Shown here: one piece after another, positions 34,667 to 44,333 of the stretch | Numbering within the stretch: the stretch's first letter is position 1 | How the letters are laid out: the number at the start of each line of letters is the position of its first letter | Assembly: GCA_003049465.1 (NCBI GenBank) | Contig: PYSS01000130.1 | Coordinates: forward strand, 44,177 to 108,176 | Direction of reading: 5' to 3' | Origin: Magnaporthiopsis rhizophila | Taxonomy: Eukaryota; Ascomycota; Sordariomycetes; Magnaporthales; Magnaporthaceae | DNA length: 64,000 nt | Translations under genes and position numbers: made by a program | The notes under the pieces: generated by a model | What the model was told of the DNA's origin: nothing | The model's database searches: none | The model's input: the letters and a program-made list of their open reading frames with translations, nothing else

Positions 34667-36058
34667 ATTGGGATGCTTTGTTATCGGATGAAGATGCGTT
34701 GGAATCGAGGTTTCTTTGCTACGCAAAGTGCTGGTTGTGGCAATGCAAATTTGGGATTAACGAAGAATACGCCGTTGCTCTTATACCGCTGATTTAGGTA
34801 CTCCTTGTTGCGATTCCCACGTGAGCAGCACCTTCTTCTGGCGCGCGATGGCTGTCGATGCCATGCCGGGTACGGGGTACAATGACGTCGTTGGAGCACA
34901 TGGGTTTGGTGACGTCAGACCCTGCAGGGACGAAGGGCGTGCATATGCAACCACGCGCGTCCTTGAAAATTGCCAGAAAAGAATATTATTCTGCTGATTT
35001 GAGATTGTATACGGCGACCTACCTGCTGTCACCTTGAAATCAAGCAATAGGCAGCACATATGGCGTGGAGGATTTATTCCATTCTCTAATATTCAATCAC
35101 GTCATGAAAGGCTCTCGACATAGACTTGACCCCCATGAACGAGTTCGGACCACAGGCCATTTCGCAGTGGGGTCAGTGCTGTCACTATGGGAACAAAAAC
35201 GACTCCAAGCTGCTGATCTAGGCAACGGCCAGCGTTGGCTCTGTCCGCTACCGTGCCACCAATCCACAATCTGCAGCTCCTCGAGCCAATAGTTGCCGAG
35301 CGCTTCTGGTTTCTGTTCATGCTAAATCAAGTGGTGCCCCACGACGACCGATCCTGGACACTGCATCTCCCTCTTTCTGCCTGTACGGCCGGAAGCGGAC
35401 GCCCGTGCTGCCAACGGCTCAAGTTCACCGGCTACTATGATCCCGAGCTTTAGTCTCGACAACCGTGCAAGCCCCGGCCGCCAGGACGTTACATCAAAGG
35501 GAGACGGAAGATGACCGACAGATCCAACACGACTCGATAAATGCGAGAGTTGGGCCCTCCAAGGCGCTGCGATACGGCCGCAAGGGGCCAAGCTCTCGAC
35601 AATCCCATATTGAAAGTGCCAACTGTGTGATACCACACCCTCGGGTCCTGGCTCAGGGTTCCGGCAAGGTCAAACTTGTAAATAACCCGCGGCGGCGTCT
35701 GGTCACATGCACGACGCATCGTTTTCCGGTTTATTGTCACTCTTATCTGTCTCGACTCGCTCACGGCGTCCAGTGTGCCGAGGATGGGTAGGTGTCGTGT
35801 GGTACCACTAGGCGCGCCACCGCTGACGGCGGTTTGCTTTTTTCCTGGGGATCAGGGAGGGGAAATTGGCAGACGCATGTGTCTTGATAATATCCTGCGA
35901 GCATTCCGCCATGCCTCCCCCATTTTCTTGGCTCGTTTCTCACCCCAATATTTTCTGCTCAGTTGATGTGCCTTTCTTGACTCTAGACAGCCTGCCCCAA
36001 CGTGACACCGTGGGCAGTGCCAACTGTCTTCATTGCCGGCGCGCCGTCACAGCTATAG
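34667..36058. other. 1.4-kb intergenic region, no gene called
   Basis: Separates the CsbD-like gene (leftward) from the rhodopsin-domain gene (rightward). Minus-strand frames at 35322-35764 overlap in two registers without domain or splice support. The 5' end of the rhodopsin-domain gene may lie in its right part. Confidence 0.5.
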
Positions 36059-37229
36059 AGTGGAAGCTTGTTAACTCCGAGGGCCTCTCCGCTTCTCTCC
36101 TAGGAGTCAGCATTTCTCTTCCACTTGTGCCTACGATCGTGGTCGCCGTTCGTCTCCGAGTTCGCTGGTCAGCCAGGTGTTTGGGTCCCGAAGATTGACT
36201 GATACTTGCCGCATTAGTATGTTCACTGTCGACCCGAGATTTATCTACCCTTCACTCCAGTCCCACTGACACTTGTCTATCTGTATCAGCTAGTAGACCT
36301 GTTACAAAATGCAACCGTCGGTTATGGCGCCTTCTCAGGGCTCGGAGCCCCTAACGAGACCATAATAAGCGAAGGAGTTGCTTCGAGAGGTCGGAAGGTA
36401 GGAAACGTCTCCAATCGGTGGGTTTTGGTTCCTTAGGACACTCGCTAATCACAAAGGTGTTCGTGCAGCTCGCCTTTGCTTGGCATCTGCTATATATCAG
36501 CTCCTGGCTTCTTATTATGGCCAGCGTATGCGCCGCCCTCCTCCGCCTTACCGTCCACCAGCGCAGGGGATTCTTCCTGATCTTCTTGATATGGCTGGCC
36601 GTCGCGACTGCGGTAATCTTCCTCGCTAGCATGCCCATGCGGTGCTCTCCGATCCAGGCGGCCTGGACTGGCAAGCAAGAGTTGTGTCACCATAACGCAG
36701 CTGTTCTCGGTAGTTTCTACCTGGCCTCAGCAGTGAGCATAATCACGGATGCCTCCGTGGCATTTACTTCTGTGCTCATACTTGGACATGTGAGAATGCC
36801 GAAGGCTGTCAGGAGATTTGTCACCATGATTCTGTCGCTTGGAATCCTGTGAGTTACGCCCATCCCCTGTTCCTGCGCGATATATCCATCGGGTTCTCCA
36901 GGCTAATGGCGAAACCCGGGGCATCAATATGTACTATCTTACGCCTTCCATATCTCCGGACTCATTCTCTCGCTGGGGATGACAATCGTATGCTTTCATC
37001 CTGATCTCCTCCGCACCGCTCCATGGTCTCGCCCTTCCTCCTGAACCCGTGGCTAATGGGTTTTGCAGGCAACATAGGACCCGTCATCTTATTATCTATT
37101 CTCGAGCCAAGTATCGCAATCATCGCGGCCTCCCTCCCGATGCTCTGCAAGCTTCTGGGCACTGTCCCTCAGCCCTCCACGGATATCGGCGCCGCCGGTG
37201 TCGACCTCTCTGCCAAAACGGCTTGCTAG
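36059..37229 (+). pseudogene. Rhodopsin-domain (PTH11/SAT4-like) membrane protein with one in-frame stop
   Basis: Exons: about 36059..36216, then 36290..36397, 36457..36848, 36902..36987, 37069..37229; every splice is GT-AG and the last four total 747 nt in frame. The encoded features are those of the fungal seven-transmembrane rhodopsin domain: a first helix (SLPLVPTIVVAVRLRVR), the GPED segment, then NATVGYGAFSGLGAPNETI; helices in FVQLAFAWHLLYISSWLLIM, FFLIFLIWLAVATAVIFLA and AVLGSFYLASAVSIITDASV; and a last helix ILEPSIAIIAASLPMLCKLL. The only lesion is TGA at 36196-36198, where the family has Trp (D/E-D-W-L). Translation past it (LILAAL) meets a good splice site. The true 5' end is not resolved. 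Possible explanations: recent nonsense mutation, readthrough, or sequence error. The family includes cell-surface sensing proteins; ligand unknown. Confidence 0.75.
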
Positions 37230-37891
37230 ACACAGAAGCCAACTCGGGAGATCTTTTGGTGGAGGAAATCGACCTTATATACAGCGCCTTATTTGCACTA
37301 AAGCCCGGTCATACCCCGTCCCCTGCCGCGACACCCGGACAAAGGGCGTGTGCCCTGGGAGGACTAGCGATGGGTCCAGCTCAACCACTTTCCATTCACG
37401 ATATTTTCCCGGTGGAAACCTACGAGTGGTCACCTCCAGAAGGGCTTGCAGGATGGAGACTTTGATGGGTTTTATCAGGGTTGGCCATCGTCTTGAAGCG
37501 AAGGGGTTGCCTTCACGCTTTTGGCGGGCACTCGCGCTCGGTTTATTAATGTCGGTGATCCCACCGTTGAGTTCACATCAAATACGCGTTGCATTGGCTT
37601 TGTAATCTCCCGGTGCAAGCAGTGGCCACACAGCCTCGGTGTCTGCGGAAGGCTTGGCTCCGTTTTGCCCGGCGGAGTGTGTTACGGCGGGGTGATGTGC
37701 CTGAATGCTATCGCCGTCGGTCCTTAACAGAAATGCCGACCGGAATCAATTCTGCTAATCCGCGACCCATCGTGACAGGTGTCTTTGTGCATTTCTTTAT
37801 TCTGTTCTATTTTCTGGCAGCCGTTAAATCGACCCGTTTCCGGCGCGCAAAGAAGGGCTGTACATTCCAGGCAAGACGTGGAAAAGTCATC
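37230..37891. promoter_or_regulatory. Intergenic region / SET gene promoter
   Basis: 662 bp between two plus-strand genes. A frame open from 37589 runs into the SET gene, but its upstream part has no features and would bury the signal peptide; I treat it as leader and promoter. Confidence 0.5.
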
Positions 37892-39195
37892 ATGTGGCTC
37901 GCCTTGATACTCTTTATTGCCTCCCTAGCTTCGGTGGCCCTTTCTTCTCAAAGCCTCGACCTGGCGGACACATGTCCATGGAGCCCACCGACCCAGCTTT
38001 GGGACCCGTTGGCGACAGCGCCTAGCCAGGCCGCATGCTGCAAGAACGAAACCAAAGACGACAGCCCGACAACTAGTTGGGATGGCCCACGTGCCTGCGT
38101 CGGCAGCTACTGCGTGCACTCCAACGCTGACCTTGGTGGTGGCGTTGTCCTCCTCACGACGGAAAAAAATGCCAGGCATGTCATGGAGGTACAGCCCTCG
38201 ACGCCCAGCGCGTCTGACAGCGGTAGCCCCCAAGACAGACCATTCGTGGAGCGAGCCCTGCCCGGGAAAGGGCTCGGTCTCGTCGCAAAGAGGCACATCC
38301 ACAGAGGCGAGCTCGTCATGGTCGAGGCGCCCGCCATGCTGGTGCAGAAGAGGGTGCTGGAGGATCGCTCGGGCCGGTATATCGAGTCGCTGGACCTGGC
38401 TGCGCGCTCGCTCCCTGCCGCCCGGCGCAAGGAGTTCATGCGACAGGGGCGGGCGGGAGACGGCGGGGGTGGCTACCAGATCCTGGATATTCTCCTGACG
38501 AACTCTTTCCGACTGTCGCTTGCTGGGGAAGGCGAGGCAGCGGGGTTCCACTATAGCAATTACCCCAACGCGTCGAGGATCAACCACGACTGCAGACCAA
38601 AGTGGGTTTGTCCCTTGCTCCCCTTTTTTGTCCCCGGGCTACTTGCTGACATTGTGCATTGATGTTCTCGCACCAAAGCCTGATTTCACGCACGGACAAG
38701 AGTCTGGTCTTCCGAGCCTACGCCGCCAGGGCCATCACGCCCGGCGAAGAGCTCACCATCTCCTACATCGACCAGCTCGCGCCAGTCGCCGAGAGACAGG
38801 CGCACACGCGAGCCGTCTGGGGCTTCGCCTGCGGCTGCGAGCACTGCCGGATACCAGCCGCCGAGGCCTCGTCTTCCGCATCCCGCATCAAACGTCTAGC
38901 GCGGTTGGAGGAAGAGCTAGGCAAGTTCGAGAAGCTGGACGGGCGGTTAGATATGATCGAGGAGCTCCTGCAGATATACAAAGTCGAGCGGCTCGACAGC
39001 AAGCTAGGCGGGCCGTACAGGCTAGCGGCCTTGAGCTACTGCATGCTTGGCAGGGAGGATCTAGCGCGGCGCTATGCCTCGCTCGCGGCGGAGGCTCTGG
39101 CCATGGAGCAAGGCGAGGACACGCAAGATATGGAGACGATACGGACACTGGCTCGGGACCCGAAAGGACACTCATGCTGGCAAATCGGGGGTTAG
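37892..39195 (+). CDS. SET-domain protein with an apparent signal peptide
   Basis: join(37892..38601, 38679..39195), 408 aa, one 77-nt intron. Residues 1-20 (MWLALILFIASLASVALSSQ) look like a secretion signal and decided the start. A Cys-containing region (CPWSPP, ACCKNET, ACVGSYCVHS) follows. The SET core begins with GKGLGLVAKRHIHRGELVMV; the intron interrupts the conserved SRINHDCRPN motif exactly (AA|C completes Asn); then ITPGEELTISYID and a post-SET-type CGCEHC. A helical tail (about residues 300-400) resembles the TPR-like C-terminus of SMYD-type proteins, but no MYND finger is present. SET proteins methylate lysines using S-adenosylmethionine. A secretory or ER location for a methyltransferase is odd and unproven. 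Confidence 0.85.
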
Positions 39196-39402
39196 ACAGC
39201 GGTTGTTGCAAACATTTTGGTATGGCATGGGCTAGAATACAGGGCTGGCAACGGATCGCTGGGAGCGTACATATCGTGCGTGTTTCCTGATGTGACGCGA
39301 GTCTTTGATTCAAAGGAAACATTTGCAAGTCTATAGTAGCTCAAAATGCGAGGCGCTTAAATGCTGTCCCGGTCGATTTTGGATCGTAGTTCTCGGGGCC
39401 AT

Positions 39403-40829
39403 TCAGGGCAAGTGCGGCTCAACGTATCGCCATGATCCGAAACTGAGCTCCTGGTCAATGTCGATCAGAACTACCCTGCCTCCGTTCGGGTTCACCAGTC
39501 TTTGTAGCCGGGGCTTCCAGTTGACGAGCGGAGCCCCGACAGGGGCGTTATAGGGGTCTGCGAACGCGCAGTTGGTATTGAGGCCTGCGACGACCAGCAG
39601 GTCAAGACCAGGGTGTGGAGGATTTTGCTGCTGGAATCCCCTTTCCATCTGGTCGAACCAGTTCTCGATCCATCTGAAGGTGTCGTTATGCTCGTTGGCC
39701 AGGTCACTGCCCGGTGTTGGTGCATTACCCGTCCGTGCCCCCGGCTTAAAGGACAACTCGTAGGCATTGCCGCTTCTGAAGTCCCAGACTTCCAGGGCAG
39801 TGTCCTGAGCCGCCTCATGGTCGCCCACTTGGCCTCGTCAAAGACAACCGGCGGTGTGCGGTGGTCCGCAACCCTCCTTTCCCACGGCGTGTTTGGGGTC
39901 CTGCTGTGCGGAAACACAGCCCAGGCGAATCCAGCGGCGGCAATGTTGGCAGGGACGGCGTGTGAACGCTGCTTGCCCACGATGACCGTCGGCCCCAGCA
40001 TCAGATGGACTGGGCCGCCGAGCCGGTCGACAATCTCCTGCACGCACTCTGCGGACAGGCGCTCCATGTTCCGGCCGATTGGGTCTGTGCCGGCCTTCTT
40101 GATCGCCCTTTTGTGCAAAGCGACCATCTTGTTGGATATGATGCCGTATGCGTTGCGCCCGGCGCTGTTTGTCCCGCGATCCCCGGGCGGTCGCGGCCCC
40201 GGTACGATGCGTGTCTCATCCATGCACTGGTCCGTGACTGGGCACGTCATGTAGCCGACGAAGATTAGCTCTCTCGTGTCGTGGACCCCGGCTGCTGGCG
40301 GCGCATCACCGATAATCTCCATCTGCCCTTCGTACATGAATATGTTGTTGCCGGTGGCCACACCGTAGAGTGAATCCTCCCAGTCCTTCCCCAGCCCCGT
40401 GTTCGCGTGCCATCTCACCATGGGCACCTCCAGGTGTCCATACGCCCCAGGCGGAACCTGGACGCCGCCAGGCACCGGAGGAGGAACTTCGCAGGTGACT
40501 GCAAACCATGGGGCCGGGGAAAACGGGACACCCGCGAACATTTGCATGTCTTCCCTGCGCACGGTGTTTGCGGCTAGAATATTTGCCGCCCCCGCTGGGT
40601 ATACTGGGTTTGGCGTGCAGTGGCCCCATTTTGGGGCTAGAAGCTTGAGGAGGCAGTGGTCGCCGTTGGAGTAAAGGGCTCGAAAAAATACCTCTCGGTC
40701 CGGCGCTCTTACATGGCTTCGGCAGGCCCGCCTGTCCCGGTTGTATTTGGGCTTGGTAATCTTCGGCAATCCCTCCAAAATGTTTGCCCTGGCGCCTCGT
40801 GCCGTCGCCATCGACCGGGTTTGTGGCAT
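39403..40829 (-). CDS. Unidentified protein with a reading-frame break
   Basis: One minus-strand frame runs from ATG 40829 (MPQTRSMATARGARANILEG) with natural composition to about 39845, and a different frame continues from about 39840 to a TGA at 39403 (VWDFRSGNAYELSF, RWIENWFDQMERGF, LDLLVVAGLNTNCAFADPYN, VNPNGGRVVLIDIDQELSFG). The join needs a -1/+2 shift between about 39800 and 39845. A 44-nt GT-AG intron (GTTGTC donor, CTCAG acceptor, roughly 39810-39853) would restore frame to 461 codons, but it is at the lower size limit and lacks a branch site. Otherwise it is a one-base deletion in the gene or the assembly. No domain recognised; no signal peptide or membrane segment. His/Asp/Cys residues are scattered (CPVTDQCMDETR). 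Confidence 0.6.
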
Positions 40830-41360
40830 GGTTGTTTTACGTCAGTTGCCTATTTTTGGGTTGGACGTCTTGTTGTAGAAATGCGTATAGGTCCGACTCC
40901 TTTTAATGGTATGAACGATCAAATGGGGAAGTATGTCAAAGATATTTCTCGCCGAGGGAGGAAAGGAACAGAGACGGTTTAGTAGAGTTGAACGAGTTGT
41001 CAAAGAATTCGAGTAACATTAGGAAGTGTTGGATGATCCAACCACTTGGAAGATGTTGCTGAGGAGCCACCTTTGCTTTAATACTTGGAAGAAGCTGTAT
41101 ATGGCGTAGTATGAGATCCTGCGTGCTGTATTTTCTGGTGCAATGATATTCCTTTGTCTACTCAAAGACGCGGAGCTGGGCCCAGGACTAACGGTGAATC
41201 GGGCATTGCCATAACATAAATAGAAAGTCAACAAAGGCGAACGATGGGCAGATGACCGATGGCCATTGATATGCCTGTCTAATTTTACAGCGCAGTCGAC
41301 GGAAATGTCATATCCCTTGTTCTCCTCTTCTGGGTCTTGTATCGTCGGAGATGCCGACGC
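40830..41360. other. Intergenic region, no gene seen
   Basis: 531 bp between the unidentified minus-strand gene start and the stop of the Hsp70-like gene. Lower GC than the genes; presumably promoter of the former and 3' region of the latter. Confidence 0.7.
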
Positions 41361-43651
41361 TCACGTGTAGAATACCTCCCAGGCGGTCTCTTTGACCTTG
41401 GGCTGGTCTGGAAGAACGCAGCCGGTGCCGATGTCGTACCGGAGAGGAATGGTCCACTCTTTCCTGGCACCAACCTGGCCGGTACCATCCTTCCACTCTC
41501 CATCGACGTACTCGATGATGAGGGTGAGTCCGTAAATCGGACCACGAGACGCCCAGCTGTCCAGGTACCAACGGTACGAACCCTGCGTATCTGTCTCCTC
41601 CTCGTCCACGACGTAGAGGTCGTAGCAGTTGAGGTACGACAGCATGTCATCATCGAACCTGTCGTATCCATGCAGCGGATCGCAGACAATCTTGAGGGCG
41701 ATCGACTCGAGCTTCTCGCGCTTTCGTAGCTTGTAACCCGGGTACTCGCCGCGCAAGCCATCGGGAGCGAACTAGAAAAAGCGAGGTAAAGGAACTTAGC
41801 GTAGTTAAAATTGCCAACGGAGGACAATCCATAGGTGACAATCACGCAAGGGATTGTGTTGCGTTACGCATTTGTGGATGAGCCTTACATTTCCAACAAG
41901 CGCCGGCACGTCAGTGACCCACAGGTGATCCTTGGTGAGGCATGACTGCACACCAAACGCGGCGCCATCCATGAAGTGCCTGACCGTCTTGGTCGTGTTC
42001 GCCGCATAGACGGCGCCACGGGCAATCAATCCAGTCCTGTAATAGTACCGTTATCGTAATCAGCCAGTCAAGTCTTTTTTATAAGGTTGGCGGATATGTT
42101 AAGGGAATGATCGTTTGAGTTTCTTACGGATCCGGGATATGCGTGTGCATGAGCTGGTTGAGGAAGATGGGCGCCGATTTTCCGTCTGGGTCCAGGGTGC
42201 GGACCAGAGAACTGACGTGCGTGTAGATACAGTGGGTATTGAAACTACCACCTGTGAATATCATGGCCAGATCCTGAAGACGACTGGCCTGGGCGAGTCG
42301 GTTGAAGATATGGCGGAGCTTGTTATCGAGATGGTCCAGAGCCTTCTTAAACGCTTGATCAAAGCAGAGTCGGGCATCCTTCTGGATGAGCTCGGTGACC
42401 TCTCCCTTGTAGTTCAGCCGGATGATGTCGTCCGGCGACTGGATCACTGCTTTGTTGTCGGTGAAGTCACTCAGATACGCCGACAGGACCTCGTCCCCGG
42501 CATGTGGAATCTGTCTGGCAAGAGCGTCGGCAATCGCCATCTCCCACAGCTCGCTGCCTCCAAAACAGCCTAGGACGAAATGTTAGAAAATACAACTGAC
42601 CACTGGCCAAGGGCATGTCTGCCATAGCTGGCTCTTCATTAGTTGAAGGATTAGCTCTTACCAAAGGATTCAAGTTCGACGGTCGTGAGGATTGTTTCCT
42701 CGTCCCGACAGACTTCGACAAGACAGGCATTCTAAAAGTTGTTAGTAACTTGATTTGATTGTGGTTTCCCCGTTGGCATAGGAACGGATACTCACCATAG
42801 CAGTACCACCAATGTCCACAACCAGAAGCGTGCTGCGTTCTCCAACGAGCTTAGCCAGCTGACTGTTCCCGCGGCTCAGCTGTTCTTTGATCAGGCAGCG
42901 AGCCATGGCCTGAGCCTCGTTGACATGGAAGAACTGCGAGGCGGGGATGTGGTCACCGAAAACGCCGTGGATAATGTCGTCGTAGATCCGGTCGACCTTC
43001 TCATCATTCGCCCAGTCGGGAAGGGTGGTTGTTAGTGACGCCAGCTCATAGCCACACTCCTCACACAAGCTGAGGACACGATCTCTGATATTCTCAAAGT
43101 GTGCCTTCCAGGTTTCCTTGAGTTTCTCGTCGAATTTGGCGTCTCCCTTCTTGAATGTGATCAGATTCTCATGCTGGCGGGGCATCAAGCTCAGCAGAGT
43201 GCTTCGTGGCTTGCCCGTGACGATGTCATTTTGGTCATCGAAAATGAGTGAGGCCAGCTTGAGAGGGACACGATTGGGCGACTGCTGAATTTCGAATGAC
43301 GACGGCATCTCGTCACCCCATTTGCCAGGAAGACAGAATGCAGGAAAGTCCGGCATGGTCTGAGAGCCACGGATCCGGTGCTTGGAGTCAAACTCGTTGC
43401 GAGCGCCGACGCTCTCGCTGACTACCTCCGGCTTCGAGTTCTTGCCTTTGGGCAACAGGCGAGCCCGAGTGAAGGTGGTGCCATGATCAATACCGAGGTG
43501 TCTAAACGGTTATGGATATTAATTCACAGTTAGTATTGCGCATAGGGATAGGTTCGTCAATGGGATACATGATGTATCTGAGGGAAGATGGATGATAGAA
43601 AACCTACACTGCCTGCAGCTTCCGGCCGCCTTTTCTCGCGTTTGCAGACAT
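41361..43651 (-). CDS. Hsp70-like ATPase (fungal HSPA12-like)
   Basis: complement(join(41361..41771, 41889..42036, 42128..42569, 42662..42731, 42796..43501, 43608..43651)), 606 aa, five GT-AG introns (64-117 nt), in frame throughout. Actin/Hsp70-type ATPase motifs are in order: phosphate-1 LGIDHGTTFTRARL just after the 44-nt first exon, phosphate-2 LVVDIGGTAMNACLVEV (split by an intron), and adenosine motif AMIFTGGSFNTHCI. The C-terminal 140 residues (from about FAPDGLRGEYPGYKLRKRE) are not a DnaK substrate-binding domain, so this matches the divergent Hsp70 proteins expanded in filamentous fungi and similar to animal HSPA12, not a housekeeping chaperone. Function in the family is poorly known. 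It is divergent from the repeat-protein gene across a 682-bp shared region. Confidence 0.88.
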
Positions 43652-44333
43652 GTCTGCGGCGCTGGAGGCGGGATGGTCTTAGAAGCTTGAGGGGGTGGTT
43701 TCAAATTGATAAAAGGAAAGAGAGGTACCAGCAGAAAGCTCTTAGAAGAGAATATGATGCATCTGGCGATGCGATGCTGATAGAGATGTCCCCTTCTTGG
43801 TTGGTGGTGAGTGTGGTGGAGTTGTGATGGAGGTTCAGAGAAAATTTTCAGTCTTTGTTTTGATTTCCATACTGATATGGATACAGTGGTACCTCCCGAG
43901 GTACCTCCTGCCTACCTCGGCGGGCAGGAGCCGTTTTTGTTTTGTGGGGGCCAACCCGCCAGCCTGCAGCACCATTTTAAGGCCCTACCTTTCGCATATC
44001 ACTCACGGGTCACCGCAAGCTCACTCTCGTTCACCTCCAATATGGACTAAGAGCAAGTGGAAGGAGCACACCGAGTCTTTTTTTCCCCGCTTCCTGGAGC
44101 CATCAAATCCGGATACGTTTTTCACGTCCTTTTCAATATTTCTTTCCTTCTCTCATCTCTGTCTGAAATCTTTTCATTTTAGGCTCGAGGAAGCGTCCAG
44201 CTGCTAGGAGCTGTCAACAGCAACACTCGTCGACGAACTTCCTACCAAGCACCTTCGTCGACAACCTGGCCAGCAAATCTCGCTGGTGCAAGTCTGCGTC
44301 CAAAGAATCGGTTCTTCCCAAAGATCCTTGAGG
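43652..44333. promoter_or_regulatory. 682-bp bidirectional promoter region
   Basis: Lies between the Hsp70-like start (leftward) and the repeat-protein start (rightward). It contains a palindrome-rich block at 43888-43920 (GGTACCTCCCGAGGTACC) and a long pyrimidine-rich leader (44070-44180) before the right-hand gene. Confidence 0.6.

Noticed and set aside
37589..37891. Upstream extension of the SET-domain protein by 101 residues
   Set aside because: The extension has no conserved feature and would place the signal-peptide-like segment internally; ATG 37892 is preferred, though transcript data could overturn this.
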